Position numbers and translations under genes: made by a program. Positions 1 to 10,959 of a stretch of 64,000 nt of DNA are shown in pieces. The stretch's first letter is position 1, and each line of letters starts with the position of its first letter. Source of the stretch: Crotalaria pallida (Eukaryota > Streptophyta > Magnoliopsida > Fabales > Fabaceae); the NCBI GenBank assembly GCA_037953625.1, contig CM075649.1, positions 124,803,290 through 124,867,289 on the forward strand, written 5' to 3'. The notes beneath the pieces are model-generated. The model was not told the origin of the DNA. It did not search any database and saw only the letters and a program-made list of their open reading frames with translations.

Positions 1-41
1 TATCTCAATGGGCAGATGGAGCATCGCTTGGAGATTACCAC

Positions 42-298
42 ATGGCGTCGTCGGGGAAGCGGCTGGAAACCCACCCGCTATGGATGGGCGGGATGGGATA
101 CACTGAGATGTTGATCGCGGATCCAGAACACAAGCTAAGCAGATCAACATTGGGATCGTGTTTGGGAAGTGTCTCCCTAATGGGATACGATAGCAATGAA
201 CCACCGCCACGGGATGGAGCAAAAGAGAAATCGGTGAAGTTGTTCGGTGTGGAGCTCAAGCCAAGTTCCGAAGGAGAGGCGGCAACCAAAGTAGCATC
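42..298 (+). pseudogene. ORF interrupted by the Copia element (5' part; resumes at 9004-9091)
   Basis: From ATG at 42 the frame is open to the Copia target site, and removing the element plus one copy of its 5-bp target duplication lets the same frame continue from 9004 to a TAG at 9089-9091: 114 aa in all. It holds a KLFGV motif (as in class-B heat-shock-factor and B3-type repressors) and a very basic tail with PVVFVRRKRK. The matching part of the 45-kb LTR family encodes a comparable basic tail with HPIVFNRKFK, in an open frame that is shorter upstream. It may be an LTR-resident or captured ORF, or a chance frame. No family is recognised; the KLFGV match is too short for assignment. Confidence 0.3.
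294..298. repeat. Target-site duplication of the Copia element (left)
   Basis: GCATC directly before the left LTR; an identical GCATC follows the right LTR at 8999-9003. The 5-bp length fits Copia integrases. Confidence 0.95.
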
Positions 299-1698
299 TG
301 TTGGAAACCAACAAGCGGGCTAAGCAAATACTAGAGGGGGGTGAATAGTAATTTGAAGCACTAATACCAAATATTTCGAATGATAATTGAAGAATAGAGC
401 TAAAACTAAATTTTCTGGAAACAGACTTGAAATACTCGAGTCTTTTATGAAATACTCGAGTTTTTCAGGAAGAACAACTCGAGTCTTTCTAAATATACTC
501 GAGTTTTTCGTATCAGATGACAGCAAAACCAGAAACGAAAATTCAGCAATAAACCAACACTCAAGCAATTTTATTCTGGTTCACTCCAACAATGAGCTAC
601 ATCCAGTCCTCCTAATCACTTAGGAGTTTCTACTAATAATCAAATTGTTAGAAATTACAAGGATTGCTTGAGAATGGCCTCACTCAACCTAACCCTTCAA
701 GAGTGTACCAAACTCTTGATTTCTACCCCAATTTGATTCCGGTGATTGAAGAACTCTTCAAAAGCTTCCTTGAACTCCCTTCAAGAAACTCCACCGAGCT
801 AGGAACCTCCTAGTCTTGTGCTTGAGAACCTCTCAAGACTCCAACACCCTAAGCCACTTAGGGTTTGCTTGGGAACAATCCAAGACTTTGAATAATCAAG
901 CTTTTTGTATGTGTATTACTAATCTCACAATGGATTAGCACAAATAAGCACAGCTCAATGTATGAATTGAGGCCTAAAACTCAACTTGGAATAAAATGAC
1001 AATATGAGTGAGAAGTTGAGCTTTTTGGGAATTAACACTTGAGAAGAGGAAATTAAGAAAGCTTGAATCAATATGATCTTGTTGTCTTGTTTGTTCTTGC
1101 ACAAATTCAAAGAGAAATTTTACAATTAGGTTCTAAAATGCTCTCTTGGGTTGGATGAGACTCAAATGCCCTCAATTGGGTTTTTGAGTCTCTCCAACGT
1201 TCATTTTTGCTGACTGGACAAAAATACTCGAGTCTTTTATGAAATACTCGAGTCTTTTTGACCAGTCAACAAGGATCTGGTGCACGAACAAGACTAACGA
1301 TCATATTTGCTGACCTGGCACAAATACTCGAGTGTTTTACAGAATACTCGAGTATATACTCGAGTCTTTCTCAAAATACTCGAGTATTTTGATCAGACAT
1401 GAGAAAAATTAATTTTCAATTTTATTTTTCCTCTCAAGTATTAATTTTAGATAATCTCAACCTAATAGTCATATAAAATTTTATTCCTAGAAGAGACTAA
1501 CTATTTCTACCCACTCTCAACCACTCTCAACATAAATTAGAAATTTACAATTAATATTTGATTGAGAATGATTGGGCACTTGTCTTCTTTTCTTGACTTG
1601 TTGTTGTTGTTGATGTTGCAATGTCTTCAAGGCTTGATTGTTAATTACTTTGTCATCATCAAAATATAATCCACATAATTAGGAGCATTGAATTTACA
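299..1698 (-). repeat. Copia left LTR (3' LTR of the element)
   Basis: 1400 bp, TG...CA bounded, near identical to 7599-8998. It carries five pairs of the palindrome ACTCGAGT with starts at 434/454, 477/497, 1226/1246, 1326/1346 and 1358/1378, each pair exactly 20 bp apart. A stem-loop with a G-rich loop (C-rich in the element's sense) lies at 325-355. Confidence 0.95.
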
Positions 1699-1712
1699 AT
1701 CTCCCCCTTTTT
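1699..1712 (-). other. Polypurine tract of the Copia element
   Basis: Directly next to the left LTR; reads AAAAAGGGGGAGAT on the element strand and would prime plus-strand DNA synthesis. Similar tracts recur in the same orientation at about 1769-1778, 1955-1969 and 2088-2096. Confidence 0.8.
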
Positions 1713-2291
1713 GGTGATGACAAAATAATTAACACTTGTACCATTTGTTGAGCTTGAAACCACTTGAAGGTGCAACTCCCCCTCACTATAGGATCCTTTT
1801 CACCTATCTAAAAAATTCAGCTTGTGCAAGAGGTTAAGACAATTTAATTTTAGCACCAAGCCTATGGTATTAGAGTATTCAACAATTATCAGAGTATATA
1901 CCATAATTAGAAAAAAATTTAGGTGCAACAATATCAAGACAAGTGTATAATATCTCTCCCCCTTTTTGTCATGATCCAAAAAGGTGTAACAATTGAGAAA
2001 AAGATCAAGGGAGGAGAGGTGCATAATTGGAAAACCCCATAACCAACTATGCAATTAAAACAGAGACATAATAAAAACAATAAAGAGCTCCCCCTGAAGC
2101 TATGCAATAAAAACACCATAATGAAAACGAAAGTCAATAACATCATAATAGCACCATAGTGTTAAACAGGAGGTCCAAACGAAAAATACCATGACAAACC
2201 CAAAGATTCAAACACCAAGTTTTCAAAATACAGAAAATGCAACAGAAGCCAACATAAAGAAAACTAAGATAAAATCCAAAGGACAACATCA
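1713..2291 (-). other. Non-coding 3' interior of the Copia element
   Basis: About 580 bp between the third ORF and the polypurine tract. Apart from several extra polypurine-like tracts, no coding sequence is seen. Confidence 0.6.
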
Positions 2292-2786
2292 TCAGAACAT
2301 GGATGGAGCAGGATCATCTGGAGGAGGATAAAACCGAGAGAAGGCCGCCATCATCTCATCAAACCGGCGGTTCATCTGCTCTGACTGCTGGTCCAGGCGG
2401 GAATTAATCTGGTTCGAGTGCTGATTCAAGTGAGAATAAAATATGGCAGACTCTGCACTCATCCTAGTGTCCAGGCTAACAAAGTCATCACGCTGGGCGT
2501 CCATAGCAGTCACAAAAGAGTCCATCCTCCCATCTATAGTATCCAGTCGGGTGATAACAGTGTCTCTCCATCCCGAGTTATCAAACCCATATTGAGATCC
2601 AGTAAAGTCATCAAAATTAATTTCATTCTCAATAGGGTCCCCTTCTTCAGCTTGTGCAAATGCTGCAGCTTCCTCTTCCAATTGTTGGGCATCCACCCCT
2701 TGTTGAGATGCAACATTTCCAGCCCTCTCCAAATTGGCTATGTCAGAGTGGTACAAGTATTGCCCAGAAGGTTCATGAAACGCCAT
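2292..2786 (-). CDS. Third ORF of the Copia element, envelope-like C-terminal fragment
   Basis: A 164-aa frame at the place where SIRE-type elements carry an extra, envelope-like ORF. It is acidic in the first half and has a heptad-like, coiled-coil-prone second half (SNQINSRLDQQSEQMNRRFD) followed by a proline-rich end (PPPDDPAP). No transmembrane segment or signal peptide is seen. It is much shorter than family ORFs, and its start overlaps the broken RNase H frame, so a deletion probably removed the end of pol and most of this ORF. Homology is inferred from position and composition; the function of the family is not established. Confidence 0.45.
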   Translation of the reverse strand: MAFHEPSGQYLYHSDIANLERAGNVASQQGVDAQQLEEEAAAFAQAEEGDPIENEINFDDFTGSQYGFDNSGWRDTVITRLDTIDGRMDSFVTAMDAQRDDFVSLDTRMSAESAIFYSHLNQHSNQINSRLDQQSEQMNRRFDEMMAAFSRFYPPPDDPAPSMF

Positions 2787-5736
2787 GCCTTGATGACGCA
2801 GGGTACCATTGTTGAGGCAGTGCTGGTTAACATGAAGAGTCTTATTTCAATGTGTTTAGTTCTTGAGTGATACACCGGATTCTTGGTCAAGTTGATTGCA
2901 CTCGTGTTATCGAATCTAATCGGAATATTTTCAAGTTTCAAACCAAAATCCGATAATTGTTGTTTCATCCATAATAGTTTAGCACAACAACTACCGGCTG
3001 CGATATATTCCGCTTCGGCGGTAGAAAGGGCAACACAAGCTTGCTTTTTCGAAAACCAAGACACCAATGAACTTCCCAAGAAATGGCAAGTACCACTGGT
3101 GCTTTTGCGATCAAGCTTGCATCCCGCAAAGTCGGAATCCGAGTAACCAACTAAACTAAGATTGGCATCAGCAGGATACCATAAACCAGTGTTAATTGTT
3201 CCTTTTAGATACTTAAATATATGTTTAACTGCGGATAGGTGAGATTCTTTAGGATTAGCTTGAAATCTAGCACACATGCATACACTAAACATAATATCCG
3301 GTCTAGATGCAGTGAGATATAGGAGACTACCTATCATACCCCTATACTTACTAACATCAACCGGTGTACCTTGTTCATCCTTGTCTAGGTAGCATGATGT
3401 GCTCATTGGAGTGTAGGCTTCCTTGCACTTGTCCAATCCGAATTTCTCAAGGAGCTCTTTGCAATATTTCCCTTGATTCACAAATATCCCCTCCTTGACT
3501 TGCTTTATTTGTAAGCCTAGGAAGAACTTGAGTTCTCCCATCATTGACATTTCAAATTCCTTTTTCATCAAATTTGAAAACTTTCTACAAAGAGACACGT
3601 TAGTAGCACCGAAAATGATATCATCAATATAGATTTGTACTAACAATATGTCATCCTTGGTTTTATAAATAAATAGTGTATTATCAACCTTCCCTCTTTG
3701 AAACTTGTTTTCTAATAGAAAGGAACTCAATCGATCATACCAAGCTCTAGGAGCTTGTTTCAATCCATAGAGTGCCCTTTTCAACTTATAAACATGGTTT
3801 GGAAATTCACTATTTTCAAAACCGGGGGGTTGTTTGACATACACTTCTTCATTTATAAACCCATTCAAGAAAGCACTTTTAACATCCATTTGATATAAAG
3901 TGAATTTCATGATTGAAGCAAAAGCAAGTAAAATTCGGATAGCTTCAAGACGTGCACCGGAGCAAAGGCCTCATCATAATCGATACCTTCCTCTTGGTTG
4001 TACCCTTGAGCTACTAGTCTAGCTTTGTTTCTTATAATCAACCCGGATTCATCAAGTTTTTTTCTATAAATCCATTTAGTACCAATTATGGTATGATCGT
4101 CGGGTTTAGGGACTAAAACCCAAACTTCATTTCTTTCAAATTGGTTTAATTCTTCTTGCATAGCAAGAACTCAATGATCATCCTCAATGGCCTTTTTAAT
4201 TGAATCGGGTTCAATTTGAGAAACAAAGGAGACATAGTGGCAAATGTTTTGAATAGAACTACGAGTAAGTACTCCCTTTGACATATCTCCTATGACATTG
4301 TCTATAGGATGAGCCTTGACCGATTTCCAAGTTGGAGGAAGTTCTTCCCTAACTTCTCCTTCATCAACTTTTGATTTCTCTCTCTCTTTTTCTTCTTTTG
4401 AAAAATCAATGCCATCTTCACTAGCATCACATAAAACACTATCTTCTTTCGAAGACTCATTAAAAACCACATGAATTGATTCCTCAATAATTAAAGTTCT
4501 TTTATTGAAAATTCTATAAGCTTTACTATGAGAAGAATAGCCTAAAAATATGCCTTCATCGGATTTGGAATCAAACTTGCCAAGATGTTCTTTTCAATTA
4601 TTTAAAACAAAAACTTGGCATCCGAAGACATGAAAATGAGATATATTTGTCTTTCTTCCCTTGTAAAGTTCATAGGGGGTTTTATCCAAAGAGGGCCTTA
4701 TCAAAATATGATTTAAAACATAACAAGCCGTATTGACGGCATCGGCCCAAAAATATTGAGGTACTTGAGAATCATTTAACATGGTTCTAGCAAGTTCCTC
4801 TAGCACCCTATTTTTCCGCTCTACCACTCCGTTTTGTTCCGGAGTTCTTGGTGCGGAGAATTGGTGCTCAATACCATTTTTAGCACAAAATCTATCAAAT
4901 TTGTGGTTTTCGAATTCACCACCAAGATCGGTACGAATAATAATTACTTTTTGATTTACTTGGTTTTGAAAAAATTTGACATGATGTTTAAAATATTTTT
5001 AGGTCTCACTCTTAGTAGTTAAAAATAGAGTCCATGTAAATCTAGAGAAGTCATCAACAATCACCAATGCATAATAGTTGCCACCAAAGCTTTTTACTTG
5101 TGATGGTCCAAACAAGTCCATATGAAGCATTTCTAATGGCCTTGATGTGGACATCGCCATTTTTGATCCAAAGGTGTTTTTGGTTTGTTTACATTTCTTG
5201 CAAGGAGAACAAACACCTTCAATAGAAAAATTTAGCTTTCGTAAACCAACTACTAGATCTTTAGATTGTATTTTCTTCAATTGGTTTACATTTATATGAG
5301 CGGTCCTACGATGCCATAACCAAGTGTCATTTTCTTTGCTCACTAAACAAGTAGATACCAAAGAAGTGACTTTGTTTAAATCAACTAAGTAAGTATTATT
5401 TGACCTTCTACCAACAAATTTGATTGATTCATCTTTGTCACTTTTAATGAGGCAATGGGTAGAGGTAAAAACTACATGATTACCAATATCACATAATTGG
5501 CTTATGCTCAAGAGATTATGTTCTAATCCTTGAACATAGAGCACATTATCAATAATCAAGTTTGAAGAGTTTCCGATTTTACCAATACCAAGGATTTTGC
5601 CTTTGTTGTTGTCCCCATAAGTGACATAACCCTTTTCCTTTGGAGTAAGCTCAATGAAGTGCCGCTTATCTCCCGTCATGTGCTTCGAACAACCACTATC
5701 TAGATACCACAATTGTTTTTCCGTTCGAAGGCACAC
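2738..5736 (-). pseudogene. Copia pol remnant: protease, integrase, RT, truncated RNase H
   Basis: In element order: protease motif WYLDSGCSKHMTGD; the GAG-pre-integrase H/C region; integrase core HMDLFGPSQVKSFGG and DLGGEFE; reverse transcriptase from KWIYRKKLDESG through the YIDDI catalytic motif; RNase H with GYSDSDFAGC and STAEAEY. Lesions: in-frame stops near 4999, 4594 and 4170, a one-base loss near 3907-3950 that shifts the RT frame, and a frame break after the TKHIEIR motif near 2845, where the usual RNase H end is missing and sequence of the third ORF begins. The protease frame differs from the gag frame, so expression of an intact copy would need recoding or splicing. This copy is inactive. 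Confidence 0.9.
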
Positions 5737-5749
5737 CTACAAAATGAAA

Positions 5750-7528
5750 TCACTTGTTCATTTTGGGTACCCAAACAATGTTGGGTCCCTTAGGGTTAGT
5801 GTTGGGACTTTCTCCCTTCTTAATCCACATATAAGTGCCCTTTTTCATTTCAAACTTCTTAATATGGCACTCAATGTTGATATGTCCAACTTTTCCACAA
5901 TAAGTACAAGTTGGTTTCTTTGATGAGTTTTTCTTAGAAAATGTTCCAACCACTTTGTACTTTTTGTCCTTCTTATGAACATATCCTAAACCGGTTTTGT
6001 TGTGATTATGTCTTTGAGAGTTCAACAACCGGTTGAGGTTTCTATCACTATGTGAGATTGTGAGTTTGTTTTTCAACTCTTTCACTTCTTTTTCAAGTTC
6101 ATCACATCTCTCACATGGAGTGATAATCTCCTCATGATTTGCACAATCACTTTGATGACTAGAATTAATAAGTTCCAAGGATTCATTTTGAAATTTCAAC
6201 TCATTTATAGATTTTTGCAATTCATCAATTTCTTGTTGAAACTCCAAAATTTTCTTTCCTTTTTCCTTATTAATTTTAGCAAGCCTTCTAAATTGAATTA
6301 ACATTTCATTGTAGGCTTCTTGCAAATCATCATAGGAAATGGAGTTTGAAGAGGAACAAGAAGAGCTAGAGGTTACCTCATCATCACTTTCACCCATGTC
6401 ATGATTAGCTCTTGAAGAGGACTCATGATTGTTCTTGGCCATGAGACAAAGGTTTGTATTTTCATCACCGGAACTACTTGAAGATGATTCATTGATCTTC
6501 TCCGGTGCATCCCAAACAATGTATGCACGCTTCCTCTTGGTCTCTTGGGTCTTCTTGTCATTCTTCTTCAAGAATGTGGCACATTCCATTCTTATGTGAC
6601 CAACCCCACCACATTCATGACACTTAACTCCATCATTGGTACTCTTTTCTCTTTGTTTGGAGTCTTTGGTTCTCTTGAATTTGGATGAAGAGCCACCTTT
6701 CTTCCCTTTGAAGAATTTGTTGAATCTTTTCACAAACATCCCAAATTCTTCTTGATTTGGTTCACCATCGGAGTCTTCACTTGTAGAGCATTCTTCAACT
6801 TCTTTTGTAGCTTTGGTTGAAGCTTTGAGTGCTATGCCCTTTTTCTTTTTGTCTGATTCCTCATGCATCCCAAGTCTTGTAAGTTCCATCTCATGCTCTT
6901 GGAGTTTTCCAAATAAAGTGGCTAAGTCCATGCTATTTATGTCTTTTGATTCCTTGATGGCGGTTACCTTGGGTTGCCAACTCCTATCAAGACATGTTAG
7001 AATTTTGTTAGTAGTTTCACCATTGCGAAATACTTTTCCCAAGGAAATCAAATGATTAACTATGTGAGAGAATCGCTTTTTCAAGTCACTAATGGTTTCA
7101 TTTGGCAACATGTGGAACAATTCATACTCGTGAGTTAGAGAATTCAATCTTGCCTCTCTTACTTCACTTGTTCCCTCATGTGTGACTTGCAAAGTATCCC
7201 ACATTTCCTTTGCCAATTTACATTGGGAAACTCTATAAAATTCATCATGGGATAGAGCCGAAAAGATGATGTTTTTAGCTTTTAAATCAAATGAGACTTT
7301 CCTCTTTTCATCATCATTCCAACTACTCCTTGGAATTTCAACAATTTCTTCATTAATTTTCTTTTTGGGAATAAAAGGACCATTTTCAATTGCATCCCAA
7401 ATATCTATATCAATTGCTTCAATAAAAACTTTCATGCGAGTTTTCCCATAAACATATCCTTCACCATTAAATAGTGGAGGACGGTTTATTGAAGCTCCTT
7501 CTCCACCAAAGTTATTGCTAGAGCCCAT
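5750..7528 (-). CDS. Copia gag, intact
   Basis: A 592-aa capsid and nucleocapsid protein that would package element RNA into cytoplasmic particles. The N-terminal half has the Copia-type gag fold signature (RPPLFNGEGYVYGKTRMKVF; NSLTHEYELFHMLPNETISD). Two CCHC zinc knuckles are complete: CHECGGVGHIRMEC near residue 301 and CTYCGKVGHINIEC near residue 541, separated by a serine/glutamate-rich stretch and a coiled coil (about 415-500). The start lies about 70 bp inside the primer site, as expected. No stop or frameshift interrupts it, unlike pol, so this copy could still supply Gag to relatives. Confidence 0.9.
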   Translation of the reverse strand: MGSSNNFGGEGASINRPPLFNGEGYVYGKTRMKVFIEAIDIDIWDAIENGPFIPKKKINEEIVEIPRSSWNDDEKRKVSFDLKAKNIIFSALSHDEFYRVSQCKLAKEMWDTLQVTHEGTSEVREARLNSLTHEYELFHMLPNETISDLKKRFSHIVNHLISLGKVFRNGETTNKILTCLDRSWQPKVTAIKESKDINSMDLATLFGKLQEHEMELTRLGMHEESDKKKKGIALKASTKATKEVEECSTSEDSDGEPNQEEFGMFVKRFNKFFKGKKGGSSSKFKRTKDSKQREKSTNDGVKCHECGGVGHIRMECATFLKKNDKKTQETKRKRAYIVWDAPEKINESSSSSSGDENTNLCLMAKNNHESSSRANHDMGESDDEVTSSSSCSSSNSISYDDLQEAYNEMLIQFRRLAKINKEKGKKILEFQQEIDELQKSINELKFQNESLELINSSHQSDCANHEEIITPCERCDELEKEVKELKNKLTISHSDRNLNRLLNSQRHNHNKTGLGYVHKKDKKYKVVGTFSKKNSSKKPTCTYCGKVGHINIECHIKKFEMKKGTYMWIKKGESPNTNPKGPNIVWVPKMNK

Positions 7529-7584
7529 TTAGTTTCCAAAATGATCTTTTTCGAAAAAGTTGTTACACTCGATCTTTCGACCGA

Positions 7585-7596
7585 GCTCTGATACCA
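7585..7596 (-). other. Primer binding site, Copia element
   Basis: TGGTATCAGAGC on the element strand, two bases inside the right LTR: the standard complement of plant initiator tRNA-Met used by Copia elements. Confidence 0.92.
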
Positions 7597-7598
7597 CT

Positions 7599-8998
7599 TG
7601 TTGGAAACCAACAAGCGGGCTAAGCAAATACTAGAGGGGGGTGAATAGTAATTTGAAGCACTAATACCAAATATTTCGAATGATAATTGAAGAATAGAGC
7701 TAAAACTGAATTTTCTGGAAACAGACTTGAAATACTCGAGTCTTTTATGAAATACTCGAGTTTTTCAGGAAGAACAACTCGAGTCTTTCTAAATATACTC
7801 GAGTTTTTCGTATCAGATGACAGCAAAACCAGAAACGAAAATTCAGCAATAAACCAACACTCAAGCAATTTTATCCTGGTTCACTCCAACAATGAGCTAC
7901 ATCCAGTCCTCCTAATCACTTAGGAGTTTCTACTAATAATCAAATTGTTAGAAATTACAAGGATTGCTTGAGAATGGCCTCACTCAACCTAACCCTTCAA
8001 GAGTGTACCAAACTCTTGATTTCTACCCCAATTTGATTCCGGTGATTGAAGAACTCTTCAAAAGCTTCCTTGAACTCCCTTCAAGAAACTCCATCGGGCT
8101 AGGAACCTCCTAGTCTTGTGCTTGAGAACCTCTCAAGACTCCAACACCCTAAGCCACTTAGGGTTTGCTTGGGAACAATCCAAGACTTTGAATAATCAAG
8201 CTTTTTGTATGTGTATTACTAATCTCACAATGGATTAGCACAAATAAGCACAACTCAATGTATGAATTGAGGCCTAAAACTCAACTTGGAATAAAATGAC
8301 AATATGAGTGAGAAGTTGAGCTTTTTGAGAATTAACACTTGAGAAGAGGAAATTAAGAAAGCTTGAATCAATATGATCTTGTTGTCTTGTTTGTTCTTGC
8401 ACAAATTCAAAGAGAAATTTTACAATTAGGTTCTAAAATGCTCTCTTGGGTTGGATGAGACTCAAATGCCCTCAATTGGGTTTTTGAGTCTCTCCAACGT
8501 TCATTTTTGCTGACTGGACAAAAATACTCGAGTCTTTTATGAAATACTCGAGTCTTTTTGACCAGTCAACAAGGATCTGGTGCACGAACAAGACTAACGG
8601 TCATATTTGCTGACCTGGCACAAATACTCAAGTATTTTACAGAATACTCGAGTATATACTCGAGTCTTTCTCAAAATACTCGAGTATTTTGATCAGACAT
8701 GAGAAAAATTAATTTTCAATTTTATTTTTCCTCTCAAGTATTAATTTTAGATAATCTCAACCTAATAGTCATATAAAATTTTATTCCTAGAAGAGACTAA
8801 CTATTTCTACCCACTCTCAACCACTCTCAACATAAATTAGAAATTTACAATTAATATTTGATTGAGAATGATTGGGCACTTGTCTTCTCTTCTTGACTTG
8901 TTGTTGTTGTTGATGTTGCAATGTCTTCAAGGCTTGATTGTTAATTACTTTGTCATCATCAAAATATAATCCACATAATTAGGAGCATTGAATTTACA
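7599..8998 (-). repeat. Copia right LTR (5' LTR of the element)
   Basis: 1400 bp matching 299-1698 at an offset of 7300. About ten differences are visible by eye and all appear to be transitions. One palindrome of the ACTCGAGT set is broken here (ACTCAAGT at 8626). Confidence 0.95.
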
Positions 8999-9003
8999 GC
9001 ATC

Positions 9004-9466
9004 ACCCTCCGGTGAGAAGGCATCAGCAGAAAGGAAAAGGAAGCCGAATCCAGTGGTCTTCGTCAGAAGGAAGCGAAAGTTGTGTATCTAGTTTAAGTTA
9101 ATTGTTTGTGTTATGTGTGAAGGATTACCAAGCGAAGAACCATTTATGTAACTGATCTAACTTTAATTCTGTATTGTGGAAGTACTTTGTTTTGATAGAC
9201 TAAGTAATGTAATCTTTTGAAAACCGTTATGAACACTTTTAATTAATGTGACGAAACAAGATACTTTTGGAACTAAGTCATTTTCGGTCAAAGAAAGTTT
9301 TGAGTAAACAAATGTTTGGTAACAACTCGGTTTTCAAGTAAAAGATGTTAGTGTGTATCAAGGACACTTGAATATTGTTTTACAAAAAAAAAAAATCGGC
9401 CTCATTTTTGCCACTTTAATAAATAAAAGTCAATTATTTTTGGTTTACGAAAATCGGGCTGTTACA
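9004..9466 (+). repeat. LTR 3' end of the split Ty3/gypsy-type element
   Basis: Continues 1-298 beyond the Copia insertion. It ends AAAATCGGGCTGTTACA, the reverse complement of the LTR starts at 45313, 52224 and 61294. It includes the last 88 bp of the interrupted ORF and an A-rich tract at 9385. Confidence 0.75.
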
Positions 9467-9469
9467 GAA

Positions 9470-9481
9470 TGGTATCAGAGC
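9470..9481 (+). other. Primer binding site of the split element
   Basis: TGGTATCAGAGC three bases after the LTR end; the same primer site and 3-bp gap occur, inverted, in the 45-64 kb array. Confidence 0.85.
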
Positions 9482-10480
9482 AATGGTAATCCTTAGTGCC
9501 CTTAAGCATGGGCTTACATGCTTTGTTTGTGTGACTCTGTGTGTTTGCTAGTGTAAGGGTAGGAGTGCAAGATTAAGTTTTCGTCTTTCTAGGATGTGAG
9601 ACCCTGTTTGTAGTTCAGTGTCTACTGTATTAGTCTAAGGAACCTGTTGGTTCTGTGGTTGAAGGAAGTAGATTAAGTAGAAGAACGAATAGATCCTAAA
9701 GATTGAGATCCTTAACCTTTGATGTTTCATTAGTGCTTGTTAGACTTAAGTTTGTTAACCTTATCTTACCTTTTTGTACAAGAATGGTTATTACCTTTAA
9801 GATATAGAATGATATCCCTGAATCCCTGTGTTTGTTGACTTGCTTCAACAAAGACTGTCATTGCTACAAACGTCCAAGTTTTTCTTCATAAGCCCTACTA
9901 TCAAACCATAGCCTTACCAATCTTTTCCAAGATTTATTAGCTTGATTGTGGAGTTGAAAATGTCATAGTTACCCAGATAGTTTCAGCTTGCATTATAAAT
10001 GGTGGATTAGTGGTTGAATTTGATTAAGAATAGAGCAAAATGGTGGATTTAGTGATAAGCTTGATCAAAGTTGGGGAGTTACAAGGAAGGAAAAAAAAAG
10101 TGTATGCTACCGGTTATTAGAGGAAAGTCTGAGGATTAGGATTGTTTTATACCATAACTAGAGGTTTAGACGGTGAAAGTGATAGGCATAAAGGATATTT
10201 AGGATGAATGTATGGAGAAAAATGAGGTTATTTTGAGGAAGTATAACTAAAGTTGTCTTAGAATTTCCCTTAAGTTGGAGATGTAATGGACGAAAGCCTT
10301 AGAGTTAGAAGGAGAAATAGAGGAAGGAGTAATTATTGTGAGTTAGTGGAAAATCCTAAGTTATAGGAAGTAGTGAGTATCTGAGGGTTTTAGGTTAAAC
10401 CCAACACTTTTGGAGATGTTTGAATTCATGATTGTTTGATATTCCCTGGGTTTGTACCCAAGTTTGTGCTTTTCATAACG
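9482..10480 (+). other. Non-coding interior of the split element
   Basis: Co-linear with the reverse complement of 51400-52208 (for example the block around 9820 matches 51900-51960). Similarity fades after about 10480, so the 3' part is missing or too diverged. No ORF of note. Confidence 0.6.
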
Positions 10481-10959
10481 ACAATTAGTCAAGAAATGCT
10501 TGAAACAATATGTTGGAACCATGACAAGATCATTTGGTTTGGACACCAAAGTGATCCATGGTTCTCTGTGAAATTGAATACTGAATTATTAATATGAATT
10601 AAAGACTAAGCAATGGCTGAGTTAGTGATTGAGTTATGATGAATTGATTATTTGAATTCATATGCCATGTGATATGTATCCTTGTTTTTGGAGTGAGCCT
10701 TGAATCAATGTGCAGTGTGCTACCATTAATATAAATGAGAATTGAGCTAGAACATAATTGGTTGATAGGAAATACATATAAGTACATGTCAGGAATTGTC
10801 TATAAACTTGGTTGAATGAATGATGTGTTAGCATAATTATAGGTGTAACAAGCATAGAAACATCTAATATATACTGCATAATAATCACTATAAGCTTAAG
10901 TAAAGTTTTGAATTAAAATGATATTGCAATCTTTAAATCCAGTTCTGTCCTGCAAAAGC

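Larger units (their letters stand above)
299..8998 (-). mobile_element. Ty1/copia retrotransposon, SIRE/Maximus-like, nearly complete
   Basis: An 8700-bp element read on the minus strand: 1400-bp LTRs beginning TGTTGG and ending TTTACA, 5-bp target duplication GCATC, tRNA-Met primer site next to the right LTR, polypurine tract next to the left LTR. Gene order is gag, protease-integrase-RT-RNase H, then a short third ORF, as in the SIRE/Maximus lineage (large size, two gag zinc knuckles, extra 3' ORF, repeated polypurine-like tracts). Gag is intact; pol has stops, a frameshift and a truncated RNase H, so the copy cannot move by itself. By eye the LTRs differ at about ten sites, so insertion was recent. 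The lineage name is an inference from architecture. Confidence 0.9.

Noticed and set aside
2292..2786. Viral envelope gene
   Set aside because: No signal peptide, membrane segment or furin-like site; it is a retrotransposon third ORF of unknown role.
9360..9400. A-rich tract as a poly(A) tail of a processed gene copy
   Set aside because: The same tract is part of the giant LTR (T-rich at about 45387), so it belongs to the LTR.
10050..10080. Polypurine tract (AAAGTTGGGGAG) marking an LTR start
   Set aside because: The same words occur inside the interior of the array (about 51680), so this is interior sequence, not the tract.
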